In this document: positions 23,192 through 35,600 of the stretch, one piece after another | Layout of the letters: each line of letters starts with the position of its first letter | Position numbering within the stretch: position 1 is the stretch's first letter | Assembly: GCA_029379385.1 (NCBI GenBank) | Contig: CM055615.1 | Location: 5,642,001-5,706,000 of the forward strand | Direction: 5' to 3' | Length of the DNA: 64,000 bases | From: Quillaja saponaria | Lineage: Eukaryota > Streptophyta > Magnoliopsida > Fabales > Quillajaceae | Translations under genes and position numbers: made by a program | The notes under the pieces: model-generated | Told to the model about the DNA's origin: nothing | The model's database searches: none | Seen by the model: the letters and a program-made list of their open reading frames with translations, nothing else

Positions 23192-24208
23192 TAAAATTAT
23201 TTAAAAAATACGAATTAAAAGTTAAACAATAAATTTATAATCATGAAAACTATACTCCTCATATATATTTTTTAAATTCATAGTAATTTTTTAAAATTTT
23301 AATTCAGAAATTTGAGAAAAACTTAAAAAATAATGATTATTAGGAACTTAATAAACAAAAAAATTGAGAAAGTCAATCTTAATTATTATTGAAAAATTAG
23401 AAATTTATTAAGATTGAAAAAAATTAGTAAAAATGAAATCAATAGTACTAAAATAATTACAATCCTTTGATATTAAAATGGAGAATAATTAGAGAATAAG
23501 AAAAAAAGTTTATTTGTAGCAAAATAACAACTAAAGGTAATTATGTAATAATAAAAACTCATAAAGATATTAAAGAAAATGAAAAGATTCTACCATTAAG
23601 CCACATTCAAATATATCAAACCATTTTTATATTCCTAAACAAATAGATAAATTTAACAAAAAAAAATTTATTCATAAATTTATATATATTTTTAATTCTT
23701 ATGATGGAAGAAGAATTAAAAGTTAAAACAAGAATATTTTAATCATAAAAACTATACTCTTTACATTTTCTTAATTCATAGTATTTAAAAAATTAATTTA
23801 TAAATTTGAGAAAAACTAAAGAACATTATAATTATTAAAAACTTATTAAACCAAAAAAAAAAAAAAATAGAAAAATTCAATCTTAACTACTATTGACATA
23901 TAATTATTAAAAAAATTATGAATTAAAAGTTAAAACAATAATATTATAATCATGAAATCTATACTCTTAGTATTTATTTTAATTCATAATAATTTTTTAA
24001 AATTTTAATTCATAAATTTGAAAGGAATTTAAAAATTATGAGATGAGAAACTTATTAAACAAAAAAATTGAGAAAGTCAATCTTAATTACCAGTGATATA
24101 TAATTATAGATTTGTTAAGGATAAAAAAAAAATAGTAAAATAGAAATTAAAGTCCTAAACAATTACAATCCTATTGATATTGAAAGGAGAAGAATTAGGA
24201 AAAAAAAA
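23192..24208. repeat. AT-rich repeat array, segment between MULE and solo LTR
   Basis: Further copies of the array. Here each unit of about 700 bp contains a sub-unit of about 235 bp twice in a row (GAATTAAAAGTTAAAACAAT through TTGACATATAATTATT), then a non-duplicated part (ACAATTACAATCCTATTGAT to GATTCTACCATTAAGCCA). Two such units can be traced once the MULE and solo LTR are taken out. Confidence 0.6.
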
Positions 24209-27120
24209 TGTTATAACCCGCAGCGTGAAATTGAGTTATAGACGTAATGTGTAAATTGTCGTCATAAAATTAGAACAAATTGGTGTAACTCTTAATTGTA
24301 AATAAATTATATATATATATATATAATATAATATAAAACATATAAGTGGAATTAATTTGGACCACATGTGTAAAAAGGTGGTCAATCATTGCATTATTTT
24401 ATATTGTTTTGCTTTATTCCCTTTTATTTTTATGATGACCGATCTTTGTTTTAAAAGGGGAAAAACAGTTCTGTTTTGGGCTAATTTCAAGTTTTAAACT
24501 TATGCTTTTTGGTCAACCAATAGTTAGGGTATTAAAGTAAGAAAGTGTAATAGGATACTTGAATATGTATACTTAATTAGTAGCCAATTATAACACTTGG
24601 ATGTTTATTAGTTTAATTGTTATATATGAATCAAATTAGTGATACTTAGTGAGTTAAGTTAAAGACTAAATGGATGTAAATTAGAAATAGGAGTAAAACT
24701 TAAGAAAAATAAAACATAGGAATGATGATCATATGAATTAGAAAAGAGTAATTTAGGAATTGGTTACATTCATGATACGAATGTATAGTTTAAGTTTTAA
24801 TTAACCTTAGGCAATTAAATTAAATTTAATTAATAATTGGAACATGAGTAATAGTTAAGATTTATAAGACTATGTTTTTTGTGTTAGAAAGTATAAGTAG
24901 ATTTGAACTTATATACGCAAAGTAAGAATGTGTATCCTAAGCATTTAATAAGAGGCTTAGAAAAATTTAAATATTATCACAGCATAGAAGTTAACTTATG
25001 TAAGTTTCCATTGTTAAATAGCTAATTAGGAAACATGAAACTTGACTATGTTAATGTTAAATTATATAATTGGAATTCTTGAATAAGCCGAAGCCTGAAG
25101 TGAGGAAATAGGGTTTAATTGGTTATTGAATGGGAAGCAGGGTTCAGATTTCATGGTTCATAGAAATCAAGTATTTTAGGTGTCTTATGGACTGAATTAA
25201 ATTAATAGTTCAAAATAGAAAATGTATCTTAGGGTCTTGAGTTAATGCCTACAAAATTTTGTAACCTGGTTCTAAGTATATTTGTTAGTAGATCTACTGG
25301 ATTACAGCTAGGTCTATGCAGGATTTTTAGTGAACTTCAGTCGGTCCGGGAGACTTTGTCATAGGTTGTAGTTTGAATTAGCCTAGAACATCTAAATAAA
25401 AGTTTTTCCTAACATACTAAAGAGTAAATCTGGAGTGGTTTAGGTCTTAATTATATGTTGTGTGTATTTTGGAGGTATTAGAAGTCATGGCTATGATTTT
25501 CGGGTCCTGAATGTACCTGTTTTGAAGTAATTAAGATTAGGGGGTCTTAAAGGATTAATTAGGAGAAGAGTACTGGCAGATGAAATTTTTCGAACATCTT
25601 GAAATACTAGATTGGAAAGTTTCATAATTTAACTCCCAATTATGAGAATTCTATAAGCATCAGAATTAGGGGTCAGGAACCAGCAATTTATGCAATGCCC
25701 TATTTTTGTTCATGTGAGGTATCGAGTGAGTGCAAGGCTGATTTTAGGAAAAGTTTCTAAATAAGAAAGATAGATAACTTTCTAAAATTAATTTTTCAAC
25801 TTGGTTTTGTTAAATTTGGTTAAGTATATAAGTGGAAATCAAATATATATCAAAGATTGTTATGAAAATAACTAAAGAAAAGTTAATTTTAAATAAATAC
25901 TTGAAACTGAGTAACTCTATATCTCCATAACTAAAAGGTTATTACTTAAGAAATTTCAAACTAAGTAACACAGTGGAAAATTTAATTGCAACTTCGAAAA
26001 GTGTGGTTAAATCAATGATGCACATGACTGTACGTATAAGTGACGAATGAAATCAATTAAAGGTGAGTAGTTAATTGTTGCCTTTAGGGGCTAGATTATT
26101 ATGTGTAAATAAATAAATGTGTAAGTACAATGTTTTAGTAAGTTATTTGAATCATGCTTGTTTGAAATTGTTTGTGGTTGATAAGGGCCAATAAATTGAA
26201 TTTTTTTTTTTTTTTTTAAGAAATGATTTTTATTTTAAGAACTGAGATCCAGGTGTACCTCAGATATTCTAATTTGAAATCCTGAGATATTCTGATTTTG
26301 ATAAATATTTTTTATGTTCAGACCCGGTGGGATAGATTATGTACAAAGATTAATCTATTGTGTGGGAGCGTAAATGCCCGGTAGAGAGTGACACTATTGT
26401 GTGGGGTTAGGTTACTCATTGGCCTTTTGCTTGTTTTATATGCTTTGATTGCCATGATTGTTTTAAGTGGATTATACAATGTACTAATTGAACTGTGCTT
26501 GCTAAGTTTATATTTCTATATTTGTATATGTGTAATCTTGGTAGTTTTGGAATATATGACATGTTAATGTTAATTGATTATATATTTTATACAGTGTGTT
26601 GGGTGATGCTAGTACCCTTTGGGTACGATTTCCTACTTACAGAGTTCGTAGGACTTATCCTCTTATGTGGTTATTGTTTTTTAGTAACAGAGTCTCGAGG
26701 ACGGCTATTACTAATAATAGACTTTGCCAAATGTTTGACAGAGAGGTAATTATTCTGAATCTCAATCTTAAAGTCAAAGGGTAAAAGTTTGCAGTCACAC
26801 TAAAACTGTGGGGTGTCTGGTTTTATGTTGTGTAATAGTCTAGTTAGTTGTTATTATGATAAGAAATAGAGCAGAGCTCCTTGGTCTTGTTGTCTTTGTT
26901 GTTATTGTTGTTGTTGTGTAAAAACATGAATATGTATTGTTTATATTTTAGACATGTTCCACATTGCATGGAACCTCTATCGAAATTTTTAGTAAAGTTT
27001 TTCTTTATTTTAAGTATAATTGCTCGAGAGTTATATGTGTTCAGTTGTGATAAAGTCAAGGTTACAGAGGTTTGATTATCCAATCTTCCGGCCAGTCACA
27101 TCTCCATGAGGGTTGTGACA
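24209..27120 (+). mobile_element. Solo LTR of the chromovirus family (LTR D)
   Basis: Begins TGTTATAACCCG and ends GGTTGTGACA, 2,912 bp, with no retroviral coding sequence on either side. The shared anchor GATGCTAGTACCCTTTGGGTACG is near 26,606. The flanks are AAAAA on both sides, compatible with a 5 bp target duplication but weak because the site is an A-run. The AT-rich array resumes in register on the right (AAAAGTTTATTTGTAACAAA), which supports a single insertion followed by LTR-LTR recombination. ORFs within it are chance frames. Confidence 0.82.
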
Positions 27121-27290
27121 AAAAAAGACAAAAAGAAAAGTTTATTTGTAACAAAATAGCAAGTAAAAGTAACTATCCAATTGAAAAAAAACTCATAAGA
27201 GTATTGACTGAAATAAAAAATTATGCCGTTAAGCCATATTTATATCTAGTATAGATATAAATATGGCTTTTATGTTTTAGTTTGTACTTA
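27121..27290. repeat. AT-rich repeat array, right end, with a perfect palindrome
   Basis: The array unit continues after the solo LTR and stops at a 39 bp inverted repeat (27,231-27,269). The left arm reads AAGCCATATTTATATCT and the right arm is its exact complement, with a 5-base loop. Unique sequence follows. Confidence 0.65.
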
Positions 27291-28029
27291 ATTATATTAA
27301 CATTAGCACGTGCCCAGATTTTTTTTAAAATTGTTTTACTGAAAAAAAAAAGGGTATTTTTCTCTAGGCATACCCTTTATTTGCATGCAAGTTTTTTTTA
27401 TATATACTTCTTTATTAGTGTGTAAATTCTAGTTGATATATTTTTTTTATTTATACAAAATTGCATGTTACATAAAGAGTTTGTCAACTCTAATAATTTA
27501 CAAACTAATAAGGAAGCATGCTGCTAAAAAAACCTGCGCGCTAATAAAAAAGTATGTTTCAAGAAATTATTTATACATTCTCCTATAAAAATAGAAAAAA
27601 TGGATCAGACCAATTTGAGGAGAGCTGAATCGGGGCAGGGCATTGATTACTCTGGATCATGATCGAACCGAATCTGATCTGACCGGATTCATTATCGTCT
27701 TTTAATGATTTTTATATCCCATGCAGTGCCATTCGCGCAAGAAAGTTTTACCGGTTTAGTTACGTAGGCAACCCAGTAAATTCCGCTAATAAGGGTAGTA
27801 TCGTCAATCCAAATGTTTCTGTAATATAAAAAGTAGTTAGAGGGTATAATTGTCATGCTAGAAGAATGTATATCATTTAAAAAGAATTCCATGAGAATTA
27901 ATTTTAAGTTATTACCCAATTAAAAAAAAAGAATAATTATTAGAAAGGGCTGCCTCCGTTTCCCATCGCAATCAAGCAATTTTTTAATTATTATTATTTT
28001 TTAAAATAATTATTAAACCAATATTTCCC
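27291..28029 (+). other. Upstream region of the MHK-type kinase gene
   Basis: Unique AT-rich sequence with no coding frame. It must contain the promoter of the downstream kinase gene, but I see no TATA box or cis-element that I would defend. Confidence 0.4.
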
Positions 28030-29636
28030 AATTTTTTAATAGTAATTTTAATATCTTTGGTTTCTTCTCCTTCGTTTCCATGGAATCCCCCTCTCATGGC
28101 TTTATCTGTAATCCAAACTTTTTCTCTCTAAATTTTCTCTCTCAAGAATTCCCTCTCTCTCAAAATTCTCTTTTTCGTTTCCTCCGAGAAATTACATGTA
28201 CATTGGTGATCTGTTCTCGTATATGAGTTGATTGTCATAAACGGTAAGGCTTTCAATTTTTGAAATTTTCAGTTTCCTCGGTAAATTTTTGGAATTTAGA
28301 ATTCTTATTATGGTTTTTGTATTCTCTGATCTGGTGCTGATTAGAAAACTGAAAATGCAGTTTGAATTTTATCGACGGTTTGGTTTCTGGGAAATTGGGG
28401 GAAAGGAAAATAAAGGAAATTATTGGGTCTGGGTTATAGTTTTAATTTGTAATTCCTCCAATTATTGGGTTTCAATTTCAAAAAGTTGATACACAAAACT
28501 CTTTCTGCATTCTCTTGAATACTGGAATTGGCATGGGTGTTTAGTTGATGAATGTAATTTTCTTGATTACTGAGTTTTATTTGACGAGTGTATGTATTAA
28601 TTTGTTAAAAAAAGTGGGTCAATGGATATATTTTGAAAAATATCAAATTTTCCCGCTGAGTTTATATTTAATGGAAATTTTGATTTTTTTTGTCCTCTTC
28701 TTTCTGTGCATTCCAAATTAATTATCCCATCTAATTGTCTTCCAAATTACCTGACCTGATTTGGTACCTTTGAGATTGGTTATCGTGATTTCCTTTTACA
28801 TGGTTCTGATTTCATCCATCTGATTACAATTTAACGGGGAATATAGTTTGTGCATGATAATTTTCATGGGATTGTTTATATACTTATAATTCTTATTTCT
28901 TATTATTATTTTGAGATCATGGTCAACAATGGGAAGTTCTAAGCCTTGTTTCCGAATCAATGTTTTTTTTTATTGGTGGGAAAGGTAGGACGAACAAAGA
29001 CATGAAAGTTTTAGCCTTTGGGGTCTTAGAAAGTATGTTTAAAAGAATTGTAAGATAAAAATTCCTCATAGATGACTTTGGAAGAACTGAATATGTCCAG
29101 AAGCGTTTCTGTATAGCAAGAAAAATAAAATTTCAAACTGGGGATTTATTTATTTTTCTTAACTCCTTGGTTTCCAAGGGGTCAATTGTCATCTTCTAAA
29201 CCATTTTCTTTTTAATTTTCCGTCTTCTTTCTGTTTCTATCTTAATATAAATTTCTGTTCTAGGTGATCTTCTAATTGAAGACTTGTTGATATTTTCAGA
29301 TTCTTTTTTGCAGCTCAATTGCCCCTGTTTTTCAATGTGGGAACTGTTTGAACTGATTGTTATGAAAATGATTCGACTTCCAACATGTTCAAAGTAATAC
29401 TTGAAGAACTAAAGTTCCAATCTTCAACATGATGATAGATTTGTTGCTGTTTCCCATTCAGTCATACAATGATATTTGGACTTTTGATCTTATTAAATTT
29501 TTCATGCAGCTCTGTAGCACAAACTCATGCCAACAGTCTAATTCCCAGCACTATTATGACGGAATAGATGTTTGTATATGGAGGTTGTTTGTGTCCCACT
29601 GAAAGGTTCTTGATTATACTTGTGGCAATTAAAATA
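28030..29636 (+). promoter_or_regulatory. 5' leader of the MHK gene with a leader intron and two short uORFs
   Basis: A CT-rich leader typical of plant genes (about 28,070-28,190) runs to a good donor, ACG/GTAAGG, at 28,243/28,244. A matching acceptor, TTCATGCAG, ends at 29,509. The second leader exon (29,510-29,636) holds two tiny upstream ORFs, at 29,527-29,541 and 29,556-29,567, and a third ATG at 29,568 in frame with the kinase. The transcription start and the splice are inferred from sequence signals only. Confidence 0.55.
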
Positions 29637-32600
29637 ATGGAAAGGTAAAGTTTCTTCTAAGGCCTGTTGGGTCTCAATTTTGTTAACTTCGGTTGCTTTC
29701 TTTAATCCTTAGTATTTTATTTTTTTTCAAATTGTTAGGTATAAAATTCTAAGTGAGCTTGGAGATGGTTCTTGTGGCAATGTATATAAGGCCCGTGATG
29801 TGAGAACATACGAAATTGTAAGCTTCTTCTTACAAAATCAACTTTGTAGATCATATTTTTTTAGCTGATGAAAGTACAATCATCTATTTCTTTTCTTTCT
29901 TTTTGATTAAAAGTTCTATTTTTGTTATTTATCTGGGAATTTTCAAGGATCATTTTTAGCACTGCAGCTTGTCTTCCCAATGGGTGTCAAAAGAAACAAA
30001 TGTTTCACGTTTAAATAGAGATACTGATTTTCATATCAGGCCACTAGCTTTTTACTATTTGTTATTTCCAATTTTGAAATATTTATTTTCTAACTGACAT
30101 TCTACTTGGTCTTGTTTCTTTTTGTCAGGTTGCTGTCAAAAAATTGAAAAGAAAGTTTTATTTCTGGGAAGAATACACAAAGTTGAGAGAAGTTAAGGTA
30201 TATGTTGTGTAAGCTTGCATAGTTGAAAGTGAATTACCACACATATTGTATGCATCTAGTAAAGCACGTCTTCGCTGATATACATAACGTTCCTTTTCTG
30301 CAGGTTCTTCGTAAAATGAATCACCCAAATATCATAAAGTTGAAAGAGGTTATCAGGGAAAACAATGAATTGTTTATCATTTTTGAATACATGGTGAGGA
30401 AGCTACTAAATTCTCTCTTTGGTGTTCTCTTTAGGTGCCACTTAATGTGCAAATGTATGACCTAGGTAGTCATCCTATTGTTTCTTACATCCCATCCCAT
30501 CTGACGTCTAGGTTGCCTAAGAAACATTTCGTTTATAGAAATATTTTTTCCAAAGCGTAGTATACTTGTGGGTGCTGGAGCTAGTTTGCTGGGATCTACA
30601 TGCTTAAATTTGGGCATAGAGGTGCTCGCTTGGAAGTCAAGCAAGTTTCCAAGGCCTTTAGAACTTTTCTGAAGACTTGTTGCATTTGCTTTTTCATCCC
30701 GTTAGTTTGCTCCCTAAAGAAATTCTTTAGCAACATACTGGTAGTGAGTTGTGATTTTATTTATTTATTTTTTCAATAGTTTCTTTATTCTTACCTTTTT
30801 TGGGGTTATGGTGTGGGGCTGGGACATCAGACGTTTCTCTGAAATATTGGAATATGGAATTGCAAAATTCATAGTAGATTATGTACACAAAAAACAGGTT
30901 GAATTTGCAGATAATCTTATGATTCTCTCATATGACCTCTGATGAGACTTATATGAGCTATGCTTTTACCCCTTTTATTTTTCAACCCAGGGCTTGTCTC
31001 ATTAGGTTAGATTTTGTTGGAGTTTGAATAGAGCTCCTAGGTTTGAGCCATCATGCTTTCCTTTATACAATATGGAGCTGTACATAAGCTGAATATGATA
31101 GGAGAGTTTGATGAGTCATCAATTGTGGAGAGTCGCAAAAAAGATACGCTGGATTTCCTCTAGAAATCTTAAACAGATGAATGAACAAGTGAAGCAGCTT
31201 TCTGATCCTGTAGATACACTTCCAAGGAGAGTCCAGAATTGTAATGTCTTGTTTATCTATACAAGTATAGGAAGAAAAATTACAGAAAAAATAAATGTTA
31301 GTTCTACATTCAATTAACATAATCAATCCTGTTTTAGTCCATTTGTTCATAGAACTTCAACTCCTAATTATTAATTGAAGCTCTAGACAGAATCTTATGG
31401 ATCTCCTTTATCACACGGTTTCTTTTGTTTAGAAACCTTATAATTACTTTTGGTTGGCATCCTTTTGAGTAAATTGGTTGGGGTTATTTGGAAGTATTAA
31501 GCTGCTTATGTGCTGAATCTCTTTTGGAACTTGAGCCTGACTAAAGGTTTTTATTTTATATATTTAGATAGAATGATTCTTTATTTTGCTAATTGAAAGT
31601 GTTTATTAATAGTGACAGCTATCTTGTTCAATTTGGAGTTGGAGGAAAACAATTTAGAGCTAGTAAGTGTGCTTATTGGTTCAAGTGTACTATTGAAGAG
31701 ATGTACATACTTATTACGAAAAAAGAAAAAGGAATTGAGGAAACAAATTTTGAAACAGTCTGTTCGAGGAATTGTCCAGAAAATAGACATTCCTAAGTAC
31801 AAAAGATACATATTGATAAAATAAAATTTGTATGTGTCTTGATATAGAAAATGTAGAAAACATATGTCTAATATTATCTTTTATTATATACATAGCAATC
31901 CTTTAAGTAGCTACTCGTATTGTGTTATCTTTACTTTTCATAATAAGTTACTATGATTTCTGTTTCCAATGATAAGTTCATAAACTACTAGGAGTGCTAG
32001 TAATTTTATTTTTTTCTAATTTTCATGATAATTAACGTAATGCTTCTAGAATGAAGGTTGGTAAAAACTCTGCACTGAATTTCATGCGCAAACTAATTGT
32101 TTGTGTACTTCATTTGCCAGGATTATAATCTGTACCAAATAATAAAAGAAAGGCATAAGCCCTTTTCAGAGGAAGAGATCCGATGCTTTATGACTCAAGT
32201 GCTGCAAGGACTTAGTCACATGCATAGCAGAGGATTTTTCCATCGAGATCTAAAACCTGGTAAAACATACCATCATTTATTAAATTTGAATTGGTGCTTT
32301 GTGGTTTGGAACTCATAATGGCATCTCTATAGAGTCATATAGATTTTGCCGTAATCGAAGTATTTCTGCAGAGAATTTGCTGGTGACAAATGATATTCTT
32401 AAAATTGCCGATTTTGGACTGGCTAGAGAAGCATCATCAATGCCTCCTTATACCCAATACGTTTCGACACGGTGGTGAGTCATGCTCTTGGATGTCATAT
32501 TATCTACTCTGCATAGGCACACGTGTGGACCAATTTGATAATTTAGTTGATAGTCTTTCAAAGCATGGGTAGGAGGTGTTGTTATTTTAACAATTTTTCT

Positions 32601-35600
32601 TGGCAATCTCATACATTTTTTTCCAGGTACCGAGCTCCAGAAGTCCTGTTGCAGTCCCCATATTATACTCCTGCGGTTGGTAAGAATTAAGTAATCCCTG
32701 TCAAATGATGATACTTAATATCTCCTGTATTTATATTTCGTAGTTCTACTCTTAGGCCTTAGCTGCTCTTATTCTTTTTAAGCAAGGAGTTTGAGTTAAT
32801 ATCAGTCTGATTATTTGAAAATGTTCGGTTTGTGCCCCTCCCTCTTTCTGAAAAACACAGGACTAAATGATGTCTTATGGGGTGTGTGTCATCATGGATT
32901 CCCTTCTTTAGATAACAATAATACGATTAGAAGTACTTGGAGTCATCTATAACAGTCCATCGCCATTCAATTTAAATATGAGAGTGGTTTGGATCTATCC
33001 AACGTTGGATGTTGTTGTTAGGAGAGGTGACTTGGTGCACTTGGAAGGGGTTAACGATGAGTTTAGTTGAGTTGTATACTCTTTGTAGACATATTTTTGT
33101 AAGACTATAGGCATCCCTCGAATCTTGATTCTGATAACTGACTTGTCTTTGCTTTTTAAAATGGAGTCTGTATTCTATGGTATGAGTGGCTAAACAATCA
33201 CAAAATCCTTCATATTCTATAGAGGCTATCCAATGCTTTGATCTAACTGCTTCATTTAGTTCTCTTCATCTTTGCTAAAATCCTTTGTCTTCCCTAAACT
33301 AAAGGCCTCAGATAGTAACAAAACCTTAATTTCTAGAGTAATAGTAGAAAGTGAGTATGACTAAATCTCTAAATAATGACAAAACCTAACTATATAAAAA
33401 TCCCTAAATTGCAGCCAATGTCTTTGCCCTTGCTGCATCATCTGTGAAGCATTTTTATTTCTGAAGATATGTGCACACAAATGTTGAACATCAAAATTTT
33501 CAAAATTCTATTCAGAATAATCAATATTGTTTCCATCAGTTATCAGTGGAGACTGTACTTTTTCCATCAGTTTTGGTTTGAAAAAACAGTGGGAAAAATG
33601 GTTTTCAGGTACAAAGGGCTAGGGAAATATTCTTGGGTTGAGTTTTAATGGGTTAGGAGAAGTAAACTGTTGTAAACTTGTTTTGAGTTAATAAGCCGCA
33701 TGAACAGTACCATATCACAGATATTAGTAACGGTTTCTGAAGACTTGCTCAGTGGACTTCTGAAAATCATCATATTTACGAATAGGATCCATCTTCAATA
33801 ACTAAAGACAACGTAGTAGCTGTAACCTTAAACAGAAGGAAAGTAAAGCCAATGTACCATGACTTCTCTTGTCCAGCAAATCAGGAAGCACCTCCATGAT
33901 GTTAAAAGCTCAATTGATCTAATAAATAATGACTAGTGACCTAAAAGTTGCTAAGTATTATTTCTTGTGAAGTCCTGAGACCAAAAGGACTACTTTGATC
34001 TAGATTTGAGCTTCCAAAGAGGATGGGACTTCCTTATCCAGCCCATGGCTGCTGTATCAAAAGGTGATAGCTTGAATTATTTTGCAAGCCAAATTGAGAT
34101 TTCTCTGAACTTTTTATTTTTCTAGATTGTAATTCTGAGACAGATTCTTTCTTATTGCCTGTGGGAGTTGATGAATAAAAAATGGAAATAATTTACAGAC
34201 ATGTGGGCTGCTGGTGCTATATTGGCTGAGCTTTTTACTCTGTCCCCTATATTCCCTGGTGAAAGGTATTTTACAGTCCCAAATGTATTTGTTGTAGTTT
34301 TGGTGGAAATGTGGAATTTAAATATTGTGTACTTGTGAAGACATTATGTTATTTAGAGTAGTGGCTGCATTGCATGGCCATATGTTCCATAAATAGACAA
34401 TTCTGTATGATTTGTTTGTAGCTGTTGATCTCTCGTAGCATGGAAGTCTGATTAATTTGTTCCGAGTATAATAACCATCAATCACTGCACCACTTGGAGA
34501 TGATTTACTATATCTCTTTGCTTCTTTACTCTTTGCCTTAATTTTTCATTATGCTGTCTATATTTGTACTTACTTTTTGAAAGAACTTTATGAAATAGAG
34601 GGGTACTAGTGACAGCCTCTTGGACAGTAGAGGAGAACCCTTCAGCCATAAGTTTGACACCTGGCTTTTATTTCTCGGAGTAAAACTTGTTACCTGCTTC
34701 ACACACTGAATTTAAAATTATTTTCATGACTTTCTCTATTTTCTCTTTCCTTTTCAAAATGGCATACCATTGGGAGAAAGAATTGCTTACTGTCAAAGTC
34801 CCTCCACTGTCATCATTCCCTTCACTGTGGCTGGCTATGAACTAAACTTAATATTGTCACAGGCGAAAGGTGCCTCTAAGGCGGTAGGTTTCAAAATAGC
34901 CCAAGGTGAGAGGCAGAAAAAAGGCGATAGTGCCAGCAAAGTGAGGTGATAAATCTCAAAATACTACTAGTAAATATACTAAATTGAAGACTAAACTATA
35001 TGTAATTAAACTTATTTCTTAATGAAGTCTAGCATTTGTTATGAGAAAGTAGTAAATAAAAATAAGATACATATGGAGATAAGTGAAGTCAGCAGGGATG
35101 GTCCCAGTTGCTGCTTTATGCTATCTCCTATCATTCTCACTTAAACAGGGTTCCTTTACAGACCAAAATAATAGGGTTTCTTTACTTTTTCAAAAGGTCC
35201 TATTTTCCCTTCATTAAGTGAAGGTTTCCACCATAGCAAGTCCCTTTGGTCATTTTGAATTTTTGTAGTTTAATATTAAAAGATAAAAACAAAAATAGGA
35301 ACTGAATACCTGAATAATCTGATTGTCCGTCTTGTCTATGAGTTTCCATTATAACTTTGTGGTATATTACCATCTCCACAGCATGGATTACTTTATTTGC
35401 TGAGGTTTACATTTCAATTGCAATGTCCTTGTTGTCTGAGGTTCCAAGTTGACTGTCGTGGAAATCAGTGTTATCGTTCTTTTAGTCTCTTTTACTATGT
35501 TCTACAATTAACCTTGTACTTAATAAACTAAACATTTGACTATTTTACTGTTATACATGCAACTATGTTCAACAATTAACCTTCTACTTAATGAGCTAAA

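Noticed and set aside
30223..32572. Short frames near the kinase exons
   Set aside because: They are exons of MHK running on into introns, or frames wholly inside introns. The spliced gene explains the real coding parts.
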